The notes below the pieces were generated by a model. It was given only the letters and a program-made list of their open reading frames with translations, was not told the DNA's origin and made no database searches. Both the position numbers and the translations under genes were made by a program. Positions 20,705-29,366 of a stretch of DNA of 64,000 bases are shown here, piece by piece. The first letter of the stretch is position 1. Every line of letters starts with the position of its first letter. The stretch is taken from assembly GCA_963695415.1 (NCBI GenBank), contig CAVOGL010000006.1, positions 124,001-188,000 of the forward strand, read 5' to 3'. This DNA comes from CAVXWV01 sp963695415 (GTDB lineage: Bacteria > Chloroflexota > Anaerolineae > Anaerolineales > UBA4823).

Positions 20705-21796
20705 ATGAAAAACATGACACCCTTACAGCGCTTCCACGCCTGCATGCAATACCAGCCCGTCGACCAGGTCCCATGGTGGAACTGGGGCGCCTGGCCTGAA
20801 ACCCTTGAGCGCTGGCAGCAAGAGGGCTATGATCCCACAGTCTATGAGCCTGGCGCTCTGGCAGACCCGCGCCACTGGATCGGGCACTGGTTCTTTCCCC
20901 ACCCGCCTTTTGAGAACAGCGTGCTGGAAGAGACAGACCGCTATACTGTTTACGTCAACCACGAGGGCATCCTGATGAAGGAAATGAAAGACCAGCCCTT
21001 CAGCTCGATGCCCCAGTTCCTGAAGTTCCCGGTCGAAAACCGCCAGGAATTTCGCAAGTTCTGGGCTGAACGCATGCAGCCTGACCTGTCCCAACGTCTT
21101 GGAGTCGATTGGCGAGATCAGCTGCGCAGGCTGCGTGAAGAACCAATACCCTTTATTATTATCTCCGACCGCTGGGGCGGTTTCTTTGGTCCATTGCGCA
21201 ACCTGCTGGGTGTGGAGAATCTATGCAAGATGTTCTATGATGACCCGGCGTTCATCGAGGAGATGATGGACGCGGACGCAGATTTCATCATCGCTATGAT
21301 GGAGCAGATCCTGGACGTGATCGAGATCGATGCCTTCGCCTTCTGGGAGGACATGGCATACAAAGCCGGTCCGCTGCTCTCGCCGAGACAGGCGCGCCAG
21401 TACATGCTGCCGCGCTACAAGCGCGTCGCCGATTTCCTCTACAGCCGGGGGGTAAAGTATATCGGTGTGGACAGCGATGGTCAGATCGACGGCTTGATCC
21501 CGGTATGGCTGGACGCGGGATTGAACTTCATCTACCCGTTCGAGGTACAGGCGGGGATGGACGTGCTCGAGGTACGGCGTGAATACGGTCGCGACCTGCG
21601 CATCTGGGGTGGATATGACAAACGGGTTCTTGCGCAGGGCAGGCAGGCGATCGATGCGGAAATTGAGCGGCTGTTGCCGTTGATGGCAGAGGGCGGGTTC
21701 ATCCCGCACACCGACCACAGCTGCCCACCAGACATCAGCTTCGAGAACTACTGCTACTACATGGAACGCATGGCAAAGGAGACGCAAATCTCATAA
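20705..21796 (+). CDS. Uroporphyrinogen decarboxylase (URO-D) family protein
   Basis: The 363-residue protein has the URO-D superfamily TIM-barrel pattern: MTPLQRFHACMQYQPVDQVP at the start, WEDMAYKAGPLLSPRQ in the middle, and DSDGQIDGLIPVWLDAGLNFIYPFEV and GYDKR later. True HemE proteins have a different N-terminal arginine motif. This divergent group is more often annotated as cobalamin-dependent methyltransferase-like (MtaA/CmuA type) or of unknown function. No heme genes are nearby. A second, distant member of the same superfamily lies at 34784. Confidence 0.85.
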   Translation: MKNMTPLQRFHACMQYQPVDQVPWWNWGAWPETLERWQQEGYDPTVYEPGALADPRHWIGHWFFPHPPFENSVLEETDRYTVYVNHEGILMKEMKDQPFSSMPQFLKFPVENRQEFRKFWAERMQPDLSQRLGVDWRDQLRRLREEPIPFIIISDRWGGFFGPLRNLLGVENLCKMFYDDPAFIEEMMDADADFIIAMMEQILDVIEIDAFAFWEDMAYKAGPLLSPRQARQYMLPRYKRVADFLYSRGVKYIGVDSDGQIDGLIPVWLDAGLNFIYPFEVQAGMDVLEVRREYGRDLRIWGGYDKRVLAQGRQAIDAEIERLLPLMAEGGFIPHTDHSCPPDISFENYCYYMERMAKETQIS

Positions 21797-21815
21797 ACAA
21801 GGTTCGGAGAGAAAA

Positions 21816-22451
21816 ATGAATATAAACCGAATAATTATTTGCCTGTTACTTGCTCTTTTAGTTACATCATGTAACAATACAACCAACCAAACAGAGGAAA
21901 TTTCACATTTGATGCCACAATCTACTGATACAGCACAATCCGTATCGCAGCCAACTAGCCAAAATGGACCCTTCGATCCAACTTCTGAACCAAATAGCGC
22001 TGATATATCACAACAAATCAAAATCGTAACTGAAAAACCAAAGGTACATATTGATCCTGTCAAATTTGATGGTATCGTGGTTCTTGTCCAGTACTATATG
22101 TTTTTGGATCTGGGTTTGTATGAGGAAGCTGTCTCCTTATACAGTATTCCCAAACAAAATATTAATGGTATAGAAGCAGATAAAGATTACTTCCAATCTT
22201 CCTTGGAATCAGTTGAAATTAGCTCAATCCTTCCATATGATTATTGGCTTGCTCAACAGGGCATGGATCTTTTACCAACTCCACAGAATGAAATCCGGTT
22301 TGTAGTAAAAACAACAGTAGTTTATAAAGGAGCTGCATGGAATGATAACGGAACACCAGTTCCGTATGATAAAGTCAGCTTTATTTCTCTAATTTTGGAA
22401 AATAATGTATGGAGAATAAATGAAATTAATTCATCGCCATGGTACCAATAA
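21816..22451 (+). CDS. Orphan secreted lipoprotein, AT-rich
   Basis: The 211-residue protein has a classic lipoprotein signal (MNINRIIICLLLALLVTSC, lipobox VTSC), a Ser/Thr/Gln-rich linker (about 20-70) and a C-terminal domain of about 130 residues whose start (VLVQYYMFLDLGLYEEAVSLY) looks like an NTF2-like or similar small alpha+beta fold. I do not recognise the family. Base composition is clearly more AT-rich than neighbouring genes, and the gene sits beside a recombinase remnant, so horizontal acquisition is likely. Confidence 0.7.
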   Translation: MNINRIIICLLLALLVTSCNNTTNQTEEISHLMPQSTDTAQSVSQPTSQNGPFDPTSEPNSADISQQIKIVTEKPKVHIDPVKFDGIVVLVQYYMFLDLGLYEEAVSLYSIPKQNINGIEADKDYFQSSLESVEISSILPYDYWLAQQGMDLLPTPQNEIRFVVKTTVVYKGAAWNDNGTPVPYDKVSFISLILENNVWRINEINSSPWYQ

Positions 22452-22954
22452 TATTAAAAATCAAAAATGTACAAAAATCTGCTATGAAAAAGTATATCTG
22501 TCATTAAATTTTAGTAATAGTAATGGTACAACAACGAATCTACCTCAACCAATGAATCAATATCCTTATCCAGCGCCGATGGAGGAACGTGAAGTTCCTA
22601 ATTTAATATCCCCATATCCAGCACCATAATATAAGGCAAATTAAGAAGGAATCAATCAAGCTTGGATATAACTGAAATTGTGGCGAAACTAAACCGCGTC
22701 AAATTCAATCTTTATGAGTAAAAGCAGTCTGTAGTTGATAACTCATGTTGGGAAAAACTTTATTGGGTTTACGGAATAATGAAAATAACCCCTGTTGTGT
22801 TCCTAAAGAAATAAATATGGTTGATAATTCAACCCTTGTTTTTTCCGCTTAAAGTCCTCTAAGGTGTCCATAATGAACATAATTCGAACCAGAATAAAAT
22901 TATGTTCGAAGAATTGTCTAGCGTAGATAAACCTGGAAGATCATCGCAATCATT
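22452..22954. other. AT-rich, mostly non-coding stretch of the island
   Basis: No convincing intact gene is seen. A frame ending at 22629 codes for two copies of a PYPAP-type motif and may be the tail of a lost protein, but it overlaps the lipoprotein gene and is weak. A 10-bp perfect inverted repeat, GAACATAATT/AATTATGTTC, lies at 22875-22907 with a 13-nt loop. It also contains TCGAAC/GTTCGA arms and could be a hairpin or a recombination site. Confidence 0.4.
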
Positions 22955-23126
22955 TGCACAGAAGTGGGATTGCGTGGCATCTCAGTATTCATGACTTACG
23001 CAAGATCGGTGGTTATCACACCCATAAGAGGTGGTTCTGACGTTGGAAAAGCATAAGCTCAATCATGAGCCCATAGCTTATACGCAGCGATACCTGGGCA
23101 TCACTGAAGAACACTTCAGCCAATAA
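22955..23126 (+). pseudogene. Decayed tyrosine recombinase (integrase) C-terminus
   Basis: Three short frames line up with the C-terminal catalytic region of a phage-type integrase: VGLRGISV, then HDLRKIGGYHTHKR (HxLR-type motif, around 22990-23030), then LNHEPIAYTQRYLGITEEHF, which holds the expected nucleophile Tyr, ending at the TAA at 23124-23126. At least two frame changes and a stop separate them, so the gene is dead. It explains the AT-rich surroundings as the scar of an integrated element. Confidence 0.6.
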
Positions 23127-23457
23127 CATAGAAATTTTTCTTTGATCTAAAAGTGTGACAATTTTTTTACCATTGTCACTTCAATTACTTCTGGTAAATT
23201 ATTCCCTAGTGAGGATTTTTACTAGATGTCACCGTTCTTGTAAGACAAATTGTTAGCAAGTATTCTTCATAAATATTCTATCTTATAGATTTATATCCAA
23301 TAGTTGATTGGAATTAAGTTCAAACGTTCGCCTTCCAACAGACGTAACATGAATGGTGAATCCTATCACCCTTCTGGATCTTATAGGCTTCATAAAACAT
23401 ATAATAGGTGGAAAATCTCCGAAGGAAGTAACGCAAAATTCAGTCTCTCACTTCCAG
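23127..23457. other. AT-rich intergenic tail of the island
   Basis: These 331 bases follow the recombinase remnant and precede the 3' end of the leftward EamA gene. I see no gene, no RNA-like structure and no clear attachment-site duplication. The composition stays AT-rich to about 23450 and then changes sharply to that of the surrounding chromosome, so this is probably the right-hand edge of the acquired segment. Confidence 0.4.
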
Positions 23458-24421
23458 TCACCCAATTTCCTGCTGGGTGAAACCAGGCATTTTCCTGGCA
23501 CTATTACCCTCATACAAGCGCAGAGCAACCACACCTGACAGGATCAAAAGGCTGCCCAGCAGCTGTATCAAGGTCAGACGTTCATCAAGGAAAAAATATG
23601 CGATGGTGGCTGTGAAAACCGGCTCCGTGGTCAGCACCAGGTTGGCAATGCTGGCGGGGAGGTGGCTCAGGCTGACGTTGTACAAACCAAATCCCAGCAG
23701 AGATGGTCCGGCACCCAGAATAAACAGCACCAACCAGCCTGTCCACTGGTTACCCAACCATAAGAAATCAAGCGGCTTTTGAGCACTCCCCGGCAGGAAG
23801 TTCCCGGGCAGGATATTGACCAGGAATAAATAAAGGGTAGCGAATCCAAAGGTATAGAGTAATGTCGTCCATGGGTTCAGCCCACGCATGGAGGCTGAAC
23901 GACCCATCAGACTGTATGCTGCATAAGCGAGCCCTGTGAAAATGCCAATCAGAATGGCCATGAAATTCGTGTTCCACACATCGGGATTGTATGCGGCTGA
24001 TACGAGCACACAACCCGAAAGACAGAGAATAACAGCAAGGATTTTGATCCAGTCCAACCGTTCCTTGAGCAACCACCAACCCAGGATAGCCGTAAATGCC
24101 GCTGAAGCTGTACGACAGGACCGTTGCCACAGAAGCTCCATTGAATGCCACAGAAAGGGTCCACAAACAATTGAAGAGCGCCAGCACCAATCCATAAGCA
24201 GCAAGATACGCCAGGTTGGTCCGATTCACTTGGAGCAACGCCGGACGGATGAGCACCAGAACCGGGATCAATGTGACAACAAGGAATAAATCACGCCAGA
24301 AAGCCAGCACCAGCGGTGGAATCAGATAAGTCTGTGTGAGGTACCGGATCAGCACCGCAGTTGTCGACAGCGTTGCCGCGCCGGCAAGTGCAGCCAGATA
24401 ACCTCGAGTGTTCTTGGTCAG
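23458..24421 (-). CDS. EamA/DMT-family transporter (frameshifted, possible CTG start)
   Basis: This protein of about 320 residues has ten spans in two EamA repeats (SSAAFTAILGWWLLKERLDW at the end of the first, TTEPVFTATIAYFFLDERLT in the second). DMT transporters move metabolites or drugs across the inner membrane. The frame breaks at 24105-24106 (minus strand CAGCTTCAGC; should be CAGCTCAGC). The reading frame opens without ATG/GTG/TTG at the expected place; a CTG at 24421 overlaps the upstream patatin TGA (CTGA) and would give the usual TKNTRGYLAALAGA start. A GTG at 24355 is the next choice but would cut the first helix. Confidence 0.75.
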
Positions 24422-25536
24422 AGTTTTCGTGCCTTAAGGTAAGCGTCCATAGCAGCATCCCCTGCATCAACCAGGGCTTTCACACGCTCTGAAGGCATAT
24501 CGAAATCAAGTGTACCCACGTTTTTCGCAGGCAGATGGCAAACCAGGTCGCCATACTCATCCAGGAATGACCTGTCGTTTCCACCCATGACCGTATCTGC
24601 CAGACCCTGGATGCGTAATACAAACTCCTGGAGAAAGTCCAGTCCTTCGAGAAAGCCTTTTTCGGCGGATGATGCTTCCATGGGATCTTCAATACCAGGC
24701 ACAGGTAAGGTCTCATCGATCAACAAGCCGATTACATTCTTGTTGGCTGCACCTTCACCCATAATTTCATCAATATTATCATCCGTGGAAACGAACAACC
24801 GGATTGGGAAATTACTAAGCAGCCCGCCATCTACGACACGATGGTCACTGATTTCCCGACCACGGTAAAGACCCCACTCAGGCTGCCAGCGCACCTCAGG
24901 CCAGGCAAAAGGCACACTCATCGACATGCGCACCGCCCAAATTGTTGGACAATCCGGGGCAGTGCGGTGGTTCAGGACAAGCATTTCCCTTGCGGTAGTA
25001 TTAGCGGCAACAACGGAAAAATCCCGATTTGTCCTCTCATAGAATTCCCGTAAGGTCGTCCCGCTCAAATCGAGCCCATCATGGTCAAGCCTTTCAATGA
25101 TCCATTCCAGGAAAGCTTCCCCTGAAAACCAACCACCCCACAATAACAGGGAAAGCACATGGCGGAAGAATTCCCGTCCTAAGATCCCGTCAATGATCCG
25201 GTCAACAACGGGTTCAATCGTGTTCGGGACGACAGGGTTGTCCAATTCCGTGATCAACCACGAGCGCATACCATCAGACAACCTGTCATCTGCATCGATT
25301 GTGGGAGTATCCAGAAATGCGGAAAACACGGAATGTCCATCAGGAAGCCGCGCCTGTAATGCTTCCAGACAGTGTTGGGCATCGTATCCTGCCGCCACCA
25401 GAACAGAAACGATTGAACCAGCTGAAGTTCCGATGATCCGACCCACAGTATGACCATTACGTTCAAACGCTCGCAGTGCCCCTGCAAATGCACCGCCTTT
25501 TGCCCCTCCGCCCTCGAAAACCAGATCAAATTCCAT
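24418..25536 (-). CDS. Patatin-like phospholipase (small)
   Basis: The 372-residue protein has the oxyanion motif GGGAKGGAF near residue 9, the nucleophile elbow GTSAGS and the catalytic Asp in DGGLLSNFP. These define a Ser-Asp dyad lipid acyl hydrolase. No signal peptide is visible, so it acts in the cytoplasm or at the inner membrane face. GGAGGAAAATA precedes the ATG. It is followed directly by the EamA transporter gene. It is distinct from the longer patatin at 54827. Confidence 0.87.
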   Translation of the reverse strand: MEFDLVFEGGGAKGGAFAGALRAFERNGHTVGRIIGTSAGSIVSVLVAAGYDAQHCLEALQARLPDGHSVFSAFLDTPTIDADDRLSDGMRSWLITELDNPVVPNTIEPVVDRIIDGILGREFFRHVLSLLLWGGWFSGEAFLEWIIERLDHDGLDLSGTTLREFYERTNRDFSVVAANTTAREMLVLNHRTAPDCPTIWAVRMSMSVPFAWPEVRWQPEWGLYRGREISDHRVVDGGLLSNFPIRLFVSTDDNIDEIMGEGAANKNVIGLLIDETLPVPGIEDPMEASSAEKGFLEGLDFLQEFVLRIQGLADTVMGGNDRSFLDEYGDLVCHLPAKNVGTLDFDMPSERVKALVDAGDAAMDAYLKARKL

Positions 25537-25599
25537 TATTTTCCTCCTGAATTCATGTTGCTGTCGATTTCTATTTGAGCCGGACCAGTCTCGTCAATT

Positions 25600-27726
25600 C
25601 TATTTGAGAGTAAACTGAGCGACCAAACCAAAATCACTGTCAGGACCGATCCAAACTTGAAATTCTCCTGGGTCAATTCTGAGCTGGTTATCCAATCCAT
25701 AATACGCAAGTTCCATTCTATCAAGGGTGAAACGAATTTGCCTGGTTTCACCAGGATTGAGAGTCACTCGTTGAAAACCTTTCAGCTCCTTCACAGGACG
25801 GGTAGTCTGACCGACCAGATCACGAACATATAGTTGCGCAACATCACTTCCCGGTCGACGACCAACATTGGTGACTTGAGCTGTAATTTCCAGATTATTT
25901 TCCATAGATGAACTTGAGAGCTGCAAATGGCTGTAAGAAAATTGAGTGTAGGTCAAACCATAACCAAATGGAAATAGCGGTCCTTCAGCCAGGTCAACGT
26001 ACCTGCGGGCAAACATACCCCCTGGGGCGATGGGTCTGCCGGAATTCTTATGGTTGTAATACATTGGCATCTGTCCGGTGGCGCGCGGGAACGTCAGCGG
26101 GAGCCTGCCCCCGGGCTCCTGGTTCCCAAAGATCACGTCTGCGATCGCCTCACCGCCTTCAGTGCCCGGGTGGAAAACGAACAAGACTGCACCAGCGGCT
26201 GCGACTTCCTGCGGAATCGCAAGGGCACGTCCGGCGATCACCACCAGCACAACCGGTTTCCCCATCCGGCAGGCTGCCAGTACGAATTCTTTTTGACCGG
26301 GAGGAAGTCCCAGATCGGCGACGTTGTTGTTTTCCCCGCTGCGGCGCGGGTGCTCGCCAACTACCAGGATGATCGCATCTGAGTTGAAAGCATATTCCAG
26401 AGCAAGGTCGGTTTCCTCACTGAAATCGATCTGCATACCTTCCGGCGCTGCACTCTTAATTGCTTCGGACAGAGCTGTCACTTCCTCCGGACGACCATCG
26501 GGTGTCCAGCACCCAAATAACTCCTCCCTGGCATGGATCATTGGTCCAGCAACCAATACACGCTTGAAACGGTTGTCGACCGGCAGCAGATTGTTTTCAT
26601 TTTTCAGGAGCACAGCGGATTTGGCTGCCGCTTCGCGGGCAAGCTGGCGGTGTTCAGTCGCCAGGATTTGCCTGCCAGCCCGGCTGAGATCGGTGAAAGG
26701 ATTATCGAACAGACCTGCGCGCAGTTTAATGCGTAAAATGCGGCTCACGGCAAGGTCGATGTCCTGCATACTAACTCTCCCATTCGCCAGGCACCATTCC
26801 AGGTTCTCGACGTAGGCATCCCCAACCATGTCCATATCCACGCCAGCGACCAGGCACAGGGCTGCCGCCTCAGCGGCATTAGCTGCCACACCGTGCGCGA
26901 TCACCTCGGGAATCGATGACCAATCACTGACAACAAACCCATCGAAACCCCACTCTCCTCGCAAGACATCCGTGAGCAGCTGCCGGTTTGCCGTCATCGG
27001 AATGCCTGAAAGATCCTCGAAAGCAGACATCAAAGTTCCGGCACCTGCATCAACCGCTGCTTTAAATGGAGGAAGGTAAATTTCACGCATGGTGCGCATC
27101 GAGATTTCAGAGGTTTCGTAATCGCGCCCTCCTTCCGCGCCGCCATACCCGGCAAAGTGTTTTGCACAGGCAACCAGGCGTTCGGGATGGGAATAATCCG
27201 CGCCTTGAAACCCGCGCACCGCAGCAGCAGATTGCAGCCTGCCCAGATATGGATCTTCGCCAGCTCCTTCGGCAACCCGCCCCCAGCGTGAATCACGGGC
27301 GATGTCAACCATCGGGGCAAACGTCCACTTGATCCCTTCAGAGCTTGCCTCACGCGCCGCGACCTCACTCGATTTTTCCATGAGGTCCGGGTCAAATGCC
27401 GCTGCCTGCCCCAAGGGGATGGGGAAGACTGTGCGGTAACCATGGATGACGTCACGTCCGAAAATCAGCGGGATTCCGGCTCGAGATTCCTCCAGTGCTA
27501 TTTTCTGAATGGCGTTAAGCTCTTCAGCATTTGATGAGGCAGAGAAGCCTTGACCTGTGAGAGCCCCAGCAGCGTTGAGGGCAGAACCAGCTTTTCCCTG
27601 GCGGGTCAATTCTGCCAGATCACAAAAGGGAGGAAATACCTGGTTGAGCTGACCGATTTTTTCTTGTAGGGTCAGATCGTTGAGGATCTGGTCCAGACGG
27701 GTTTCTTGCTCTTGATTTTTCGACAT
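25600..27726 (-). CDS. Glycoside hydrolase family 3 beta-glucosidase
   Basis: The 708-residue enzyme has the GH3 N-terminal barrel (GIPLIFGRDVIHGYRTVFPIPL, RVAEGAGEDP, AKHFAGYG), the nucleophile Asp in VVSDWSS, the (alpha/beta) sandwich domain (ILVVGEHP, FVLAACRMGKPVV) and a C-terminal fibronectin-III-like domain (VTNVGRRPGSDVAQLYV). No secretion signal is seen, so it probably cleaves imported beta-glucosides. AAGGAG precedes the ATG. The nearby sugar-type importer and regulator might supply its substrates, though they are 10 kb away. Confidence 0.95.
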   Translation of the reverse strand: MSKNQEQETRLDQILNDLTLQEKIGQLNQVFPPFCDLAELTRQGKAGSALNAAGALTGQGFSASSNAEELNAIQKIALEESRAGIPLIFGRDVIHGYRTVFPIPLGQAAAFDPDLMEKSSEVAAREASSEGIKWTFAPMVDIARDSRWGRVAEGAGEDPYLGRLQSAAAVRGFQGADYSHPERLVACAKHFAGYGGAEGGRDYETSEISMRTMREIYLPPFKAAVDAGAGTLMSAFEDLSGIPMTANRQLLTDVLRGEWGFDGFVVSDWSSIPEVIAHGVAANAAEAAALCLVAGVDMDMVGDAYVENLEWCLANGRVSMQDIDLAVSRILRIKLRAGLFDNPFTDLSRAGRQILATEHRQLAREAAAKSAVLLKNENNLLPVDNRFKRVLVAGPMIHAREELFGCWTPDGRPEEVTALSEAIKSAAPEGMQIDFSEETDLALEYAFNSDAIILVVGEHPRRSGENNNVADLGLPPGQKEFVLAACRMGKPVVLVVIAGRALAIPQEVAAAGAVLFVFHPGTEGGEAIADVIFGNQEPGGRLPLTFPRATGQMPMYYNHKNSGRPIAPGGMFARRYVDLAEGPLFPFGYGLTYTQFSYSHLQLSSSSMENNLEITAQVTNVGRRPGSDVAQLYVRDLVGQTTRPVKELKGFQRVTLNPGETRQIRFTLDRMELAYYGLDNQLRIDPGEFQVWIGPDSDFGLVAQFTLK

Positions 27727-27898
27727 TTTGGCTCCTTAGAAATATATGCCTATATTTTACTTGACTCGCCGAAACCTTTTAGAAAGTGACACCTCCCCTG
27801 CCTGAACCACTTACCGACAAAACATACCCCTATATTACATATGGTCATGCCAAAAATTGCAATAATGATAAAATCAGTCCAATTAAATGGAGCCATAT

Positions 27899-28051
27899 AT
27901 GACCGCAGAAATCCGCAGGCTGAAAACCGGAGATGAAGAAACCGCTTTGCAGGTGGTGAGGGAATTGATGCCACTAGAGGAACGAGAAGGCAGAGAACCC
28001 GGTCTGCCCCATTTTAGAGGAGGAACAACATGGAAAAAGGAATATATTTGA
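27899..28051 (+). pseudogene. GNAT acetyltransferase, N-terminal remnant
   Basis: An ATG at 27899 opens a 50-residue frame, MTAEIRRLKTGDEETALQVV... onward, that matches the first strand and helix of GNAT acetyltransferases (RRLKTGDEETALQVVRELMP). It stops soon after, at 28049-28051, inside the start of the next gene. The acetyl-CoA-binding core is missing, so it is a truncated gene, apparently through a deletion whose right end lies at the ribosome site of the following gene. Confidence 0.5.
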
Positions 28052-28335
28052 TCGTTCAATTTAATTTCCCGAAACCTTTTACACCGGAATTCGGCGAAAA
28101 AGCAATAGTCCTCCACAAGATTCTGGATGGACAGGATTGGATAGAGGAAGTGCTGACCGCAAGTGGCGGTATTGGGTGCGGGTCATCTTCGATATGGATT
28201 TTTAAATTGAGCAATTATGCAGCCATCGACCGCCTCCTGGGTGGCGATGATCCTGTTTCGAAAGCCTACACCAATTTCATTGGTGACATGGATGATGTTG
28301 AAGAAATCATCCGTGAAGAAATTGTATTTGTTTGA
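28030..28335 (+). CDS. Hypothetical protein, 101 residues
   Basis: I do not recognise this protein. It has a beta-alpha-beta look (GIYLIVQFNF at the start, IWIFKLSNYAAIDRLLGG later), and similar size and pattern occur in small ferredoxin-like dimeric alpha-beta-barrel proteins. AGAGGAGG at 28016-28023 gives a good ribosome site for the ATG. It overlaps the GNAT remnant and is followed by a broken kinase. Confidence 0.6.
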   Translation: MEKGIYLIVQFNFPKPFTPEFGEKAIVLHKILDGQDWIEEVLTASGGIGCGSSSIWIFKLSNYAAIDRLLGGDDPVSKAYTNFIGDMDDVEEIIREEIVFV

Positions 28336-28343
28336 GCAGCAAG

Positions 28344-28762
28344 ATGATTTACCTGATCGGCGGGGCACCCCGCACCGGGAAGAGTCAAAAGCCAGCGCGG
28401 ATTGGTTTTATCCTTGCCCGGAGAGGTTTGTTTGGGGAATCAGTTCCATGGCAGACCATTACCTGATCGAAGGTGTTGATTTCCTCCCTTCACACGCTGC
28501 CCAGCTTTCCGCACAATTCCCGGTCCGCGCTTTGTTCCTGGGGTGTTCCAACCTTTCATTAGAAGATTTCAGCCAGTATCCAGGTCGGTCGCCAGGATAT
28601 CTAACTATACCCGAAGAGATGAAGCGACAGATCGTCAGGGACGTACCTCTATGGAGCGAATTTATCCAGCGCGAATGCAACACTTTTGGATTTCCATATG
28701 TAGATATGAGTACCGATTTCAAAGGACACCTGGGTGACATCGTCGCATATTTCACCAAGTGA
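28344..28762 (+). pseudogene. P-loop kinase remnant (internal deletion and frameshift)
   Basis: The ATG at 28344 begins with a clear P-loop, MIYLIGGAPRTGKSQ, typical of small nucleoside/adenylate-type kinases. The frame is lost within about 20 codons. The continuing homology lies in another frame from about 28395 (DWFYPCPERFVWG, HYLIEGVDFLPSHAAQL, VRALFLGCSNL) to the stop at 28762. Roughly 60 residues seem to be missing between the two parts. The gene can no longer make a normal kinase. Confidence 0.55.
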
Positions 28763-28925
28763 GTCACGGATCTGTCCTTGCAGATTGATATAATATATTT
28801 GGTGCAAAAACGCTGTATTTCAAGGCTTTTGTAACAACGATCTGGTATCTGAATGATAGCTACGGCATTCATTCAAATACTGCTTCCTTGGACAGATAAA
28901 CAGCCACTCGGACAGGAGGTGTAAT

Positions 28926-29291
28926 GTGAAAAATGATCCGGCAACTCATGGCAGCATGAGGGACAAATCACCCTTATGGCGGCAAATTCTGGGTTTGCCC
29001 CAAACACCACTCGGTCGCTGGTCAGCGGGACTGCTGGCAGGATTCGTGATTTTCTTCATTCTTTTCCAGATCCTGGTCGCATCCGGGCAGCGCGGCGGGG
29101 AGACATTATTCTCCAACCCATGGCTGGCATGGAGCATGCTGATTGCAGTCTTTTCAGCAATTGCTTCGGGTGTTACCGCCCTCATCGCCATCCTCTGGAA
29201 ATCGGAACGGTCTTTCTTGCTATTTATTTCATCGATCTGGGGGGCTTTCGTTGCCTTTATCGTTTTGATGCAGGTTCTTTCTCCTCTCTGA
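28926..29291 (+). CDS. Small membrane protein, three predicted spans
   Basis: The 121-residue protein starts at a GTG with AGGAGGTG at 28914-28921. Three hydrophobic segments are seen: LLAGFVIFFILFQILVA, MLIAVFSAIASGVTALIAIL and LLFISSIWGAFVAFIVLM. I do not recognise the family. It precedes the nucleotidyltransferase gene and the 14-bp triplicate repeat. Confidence 0.7.
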   Translation: MKNDPATHGSMRDKSPLWRQILGLPQTPLGRWSAGLLAGFVIFFILFQILVASGQRGGETLFSNPWLAWSMLIAVFSAIASGVTALIAILWKSERSFLLFISSIWGAFVAFIVLMQVLSPL

Positions 29292-29324
29292 ACTTGAAGT
29301 ACGATGACGCATCACAATGACCGC

Positions 29325-29366
29325 CTCAAGATGAGTGTCTCAAGATGAGTGTCTCAAGATGAGTGC
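29325..29366 (+). repeat. 14-bp triplicate tandem repeat with chained ATGA overlaps
   Basis: CTCAAGATGAGTGT is repeated three times (29325-29338, 29339-29352, 29353-29366, the last ending in C). Each unit holds an ATG. Because 14 is not a multiple of three, each of the first two ATGs opens a five-codon frame that stops at a TGA overlapping the next unit's ATG (ATGA). The third ATG, 29359, is the likely start of the nucleotidyltransferase. Confidence 0.85.

Noticed and set aside
20705..21796. HemE (heme synthesis) for the URO-D genes at 20705 and 34784
   Set aside because: Neither shows the N-terminal Arg-rich substrate motif expected of HemE, and no other heme genes are nearby.
22420..22629. 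A 69-codon frame overlapping the end of the orphan lipoprotein
   Set aside because: It has no ribosome site and overlaps a better gene. Only its PYPAP-type tail looks protein-like. It is mentioned as a possible remnant, not annotated as a gene.
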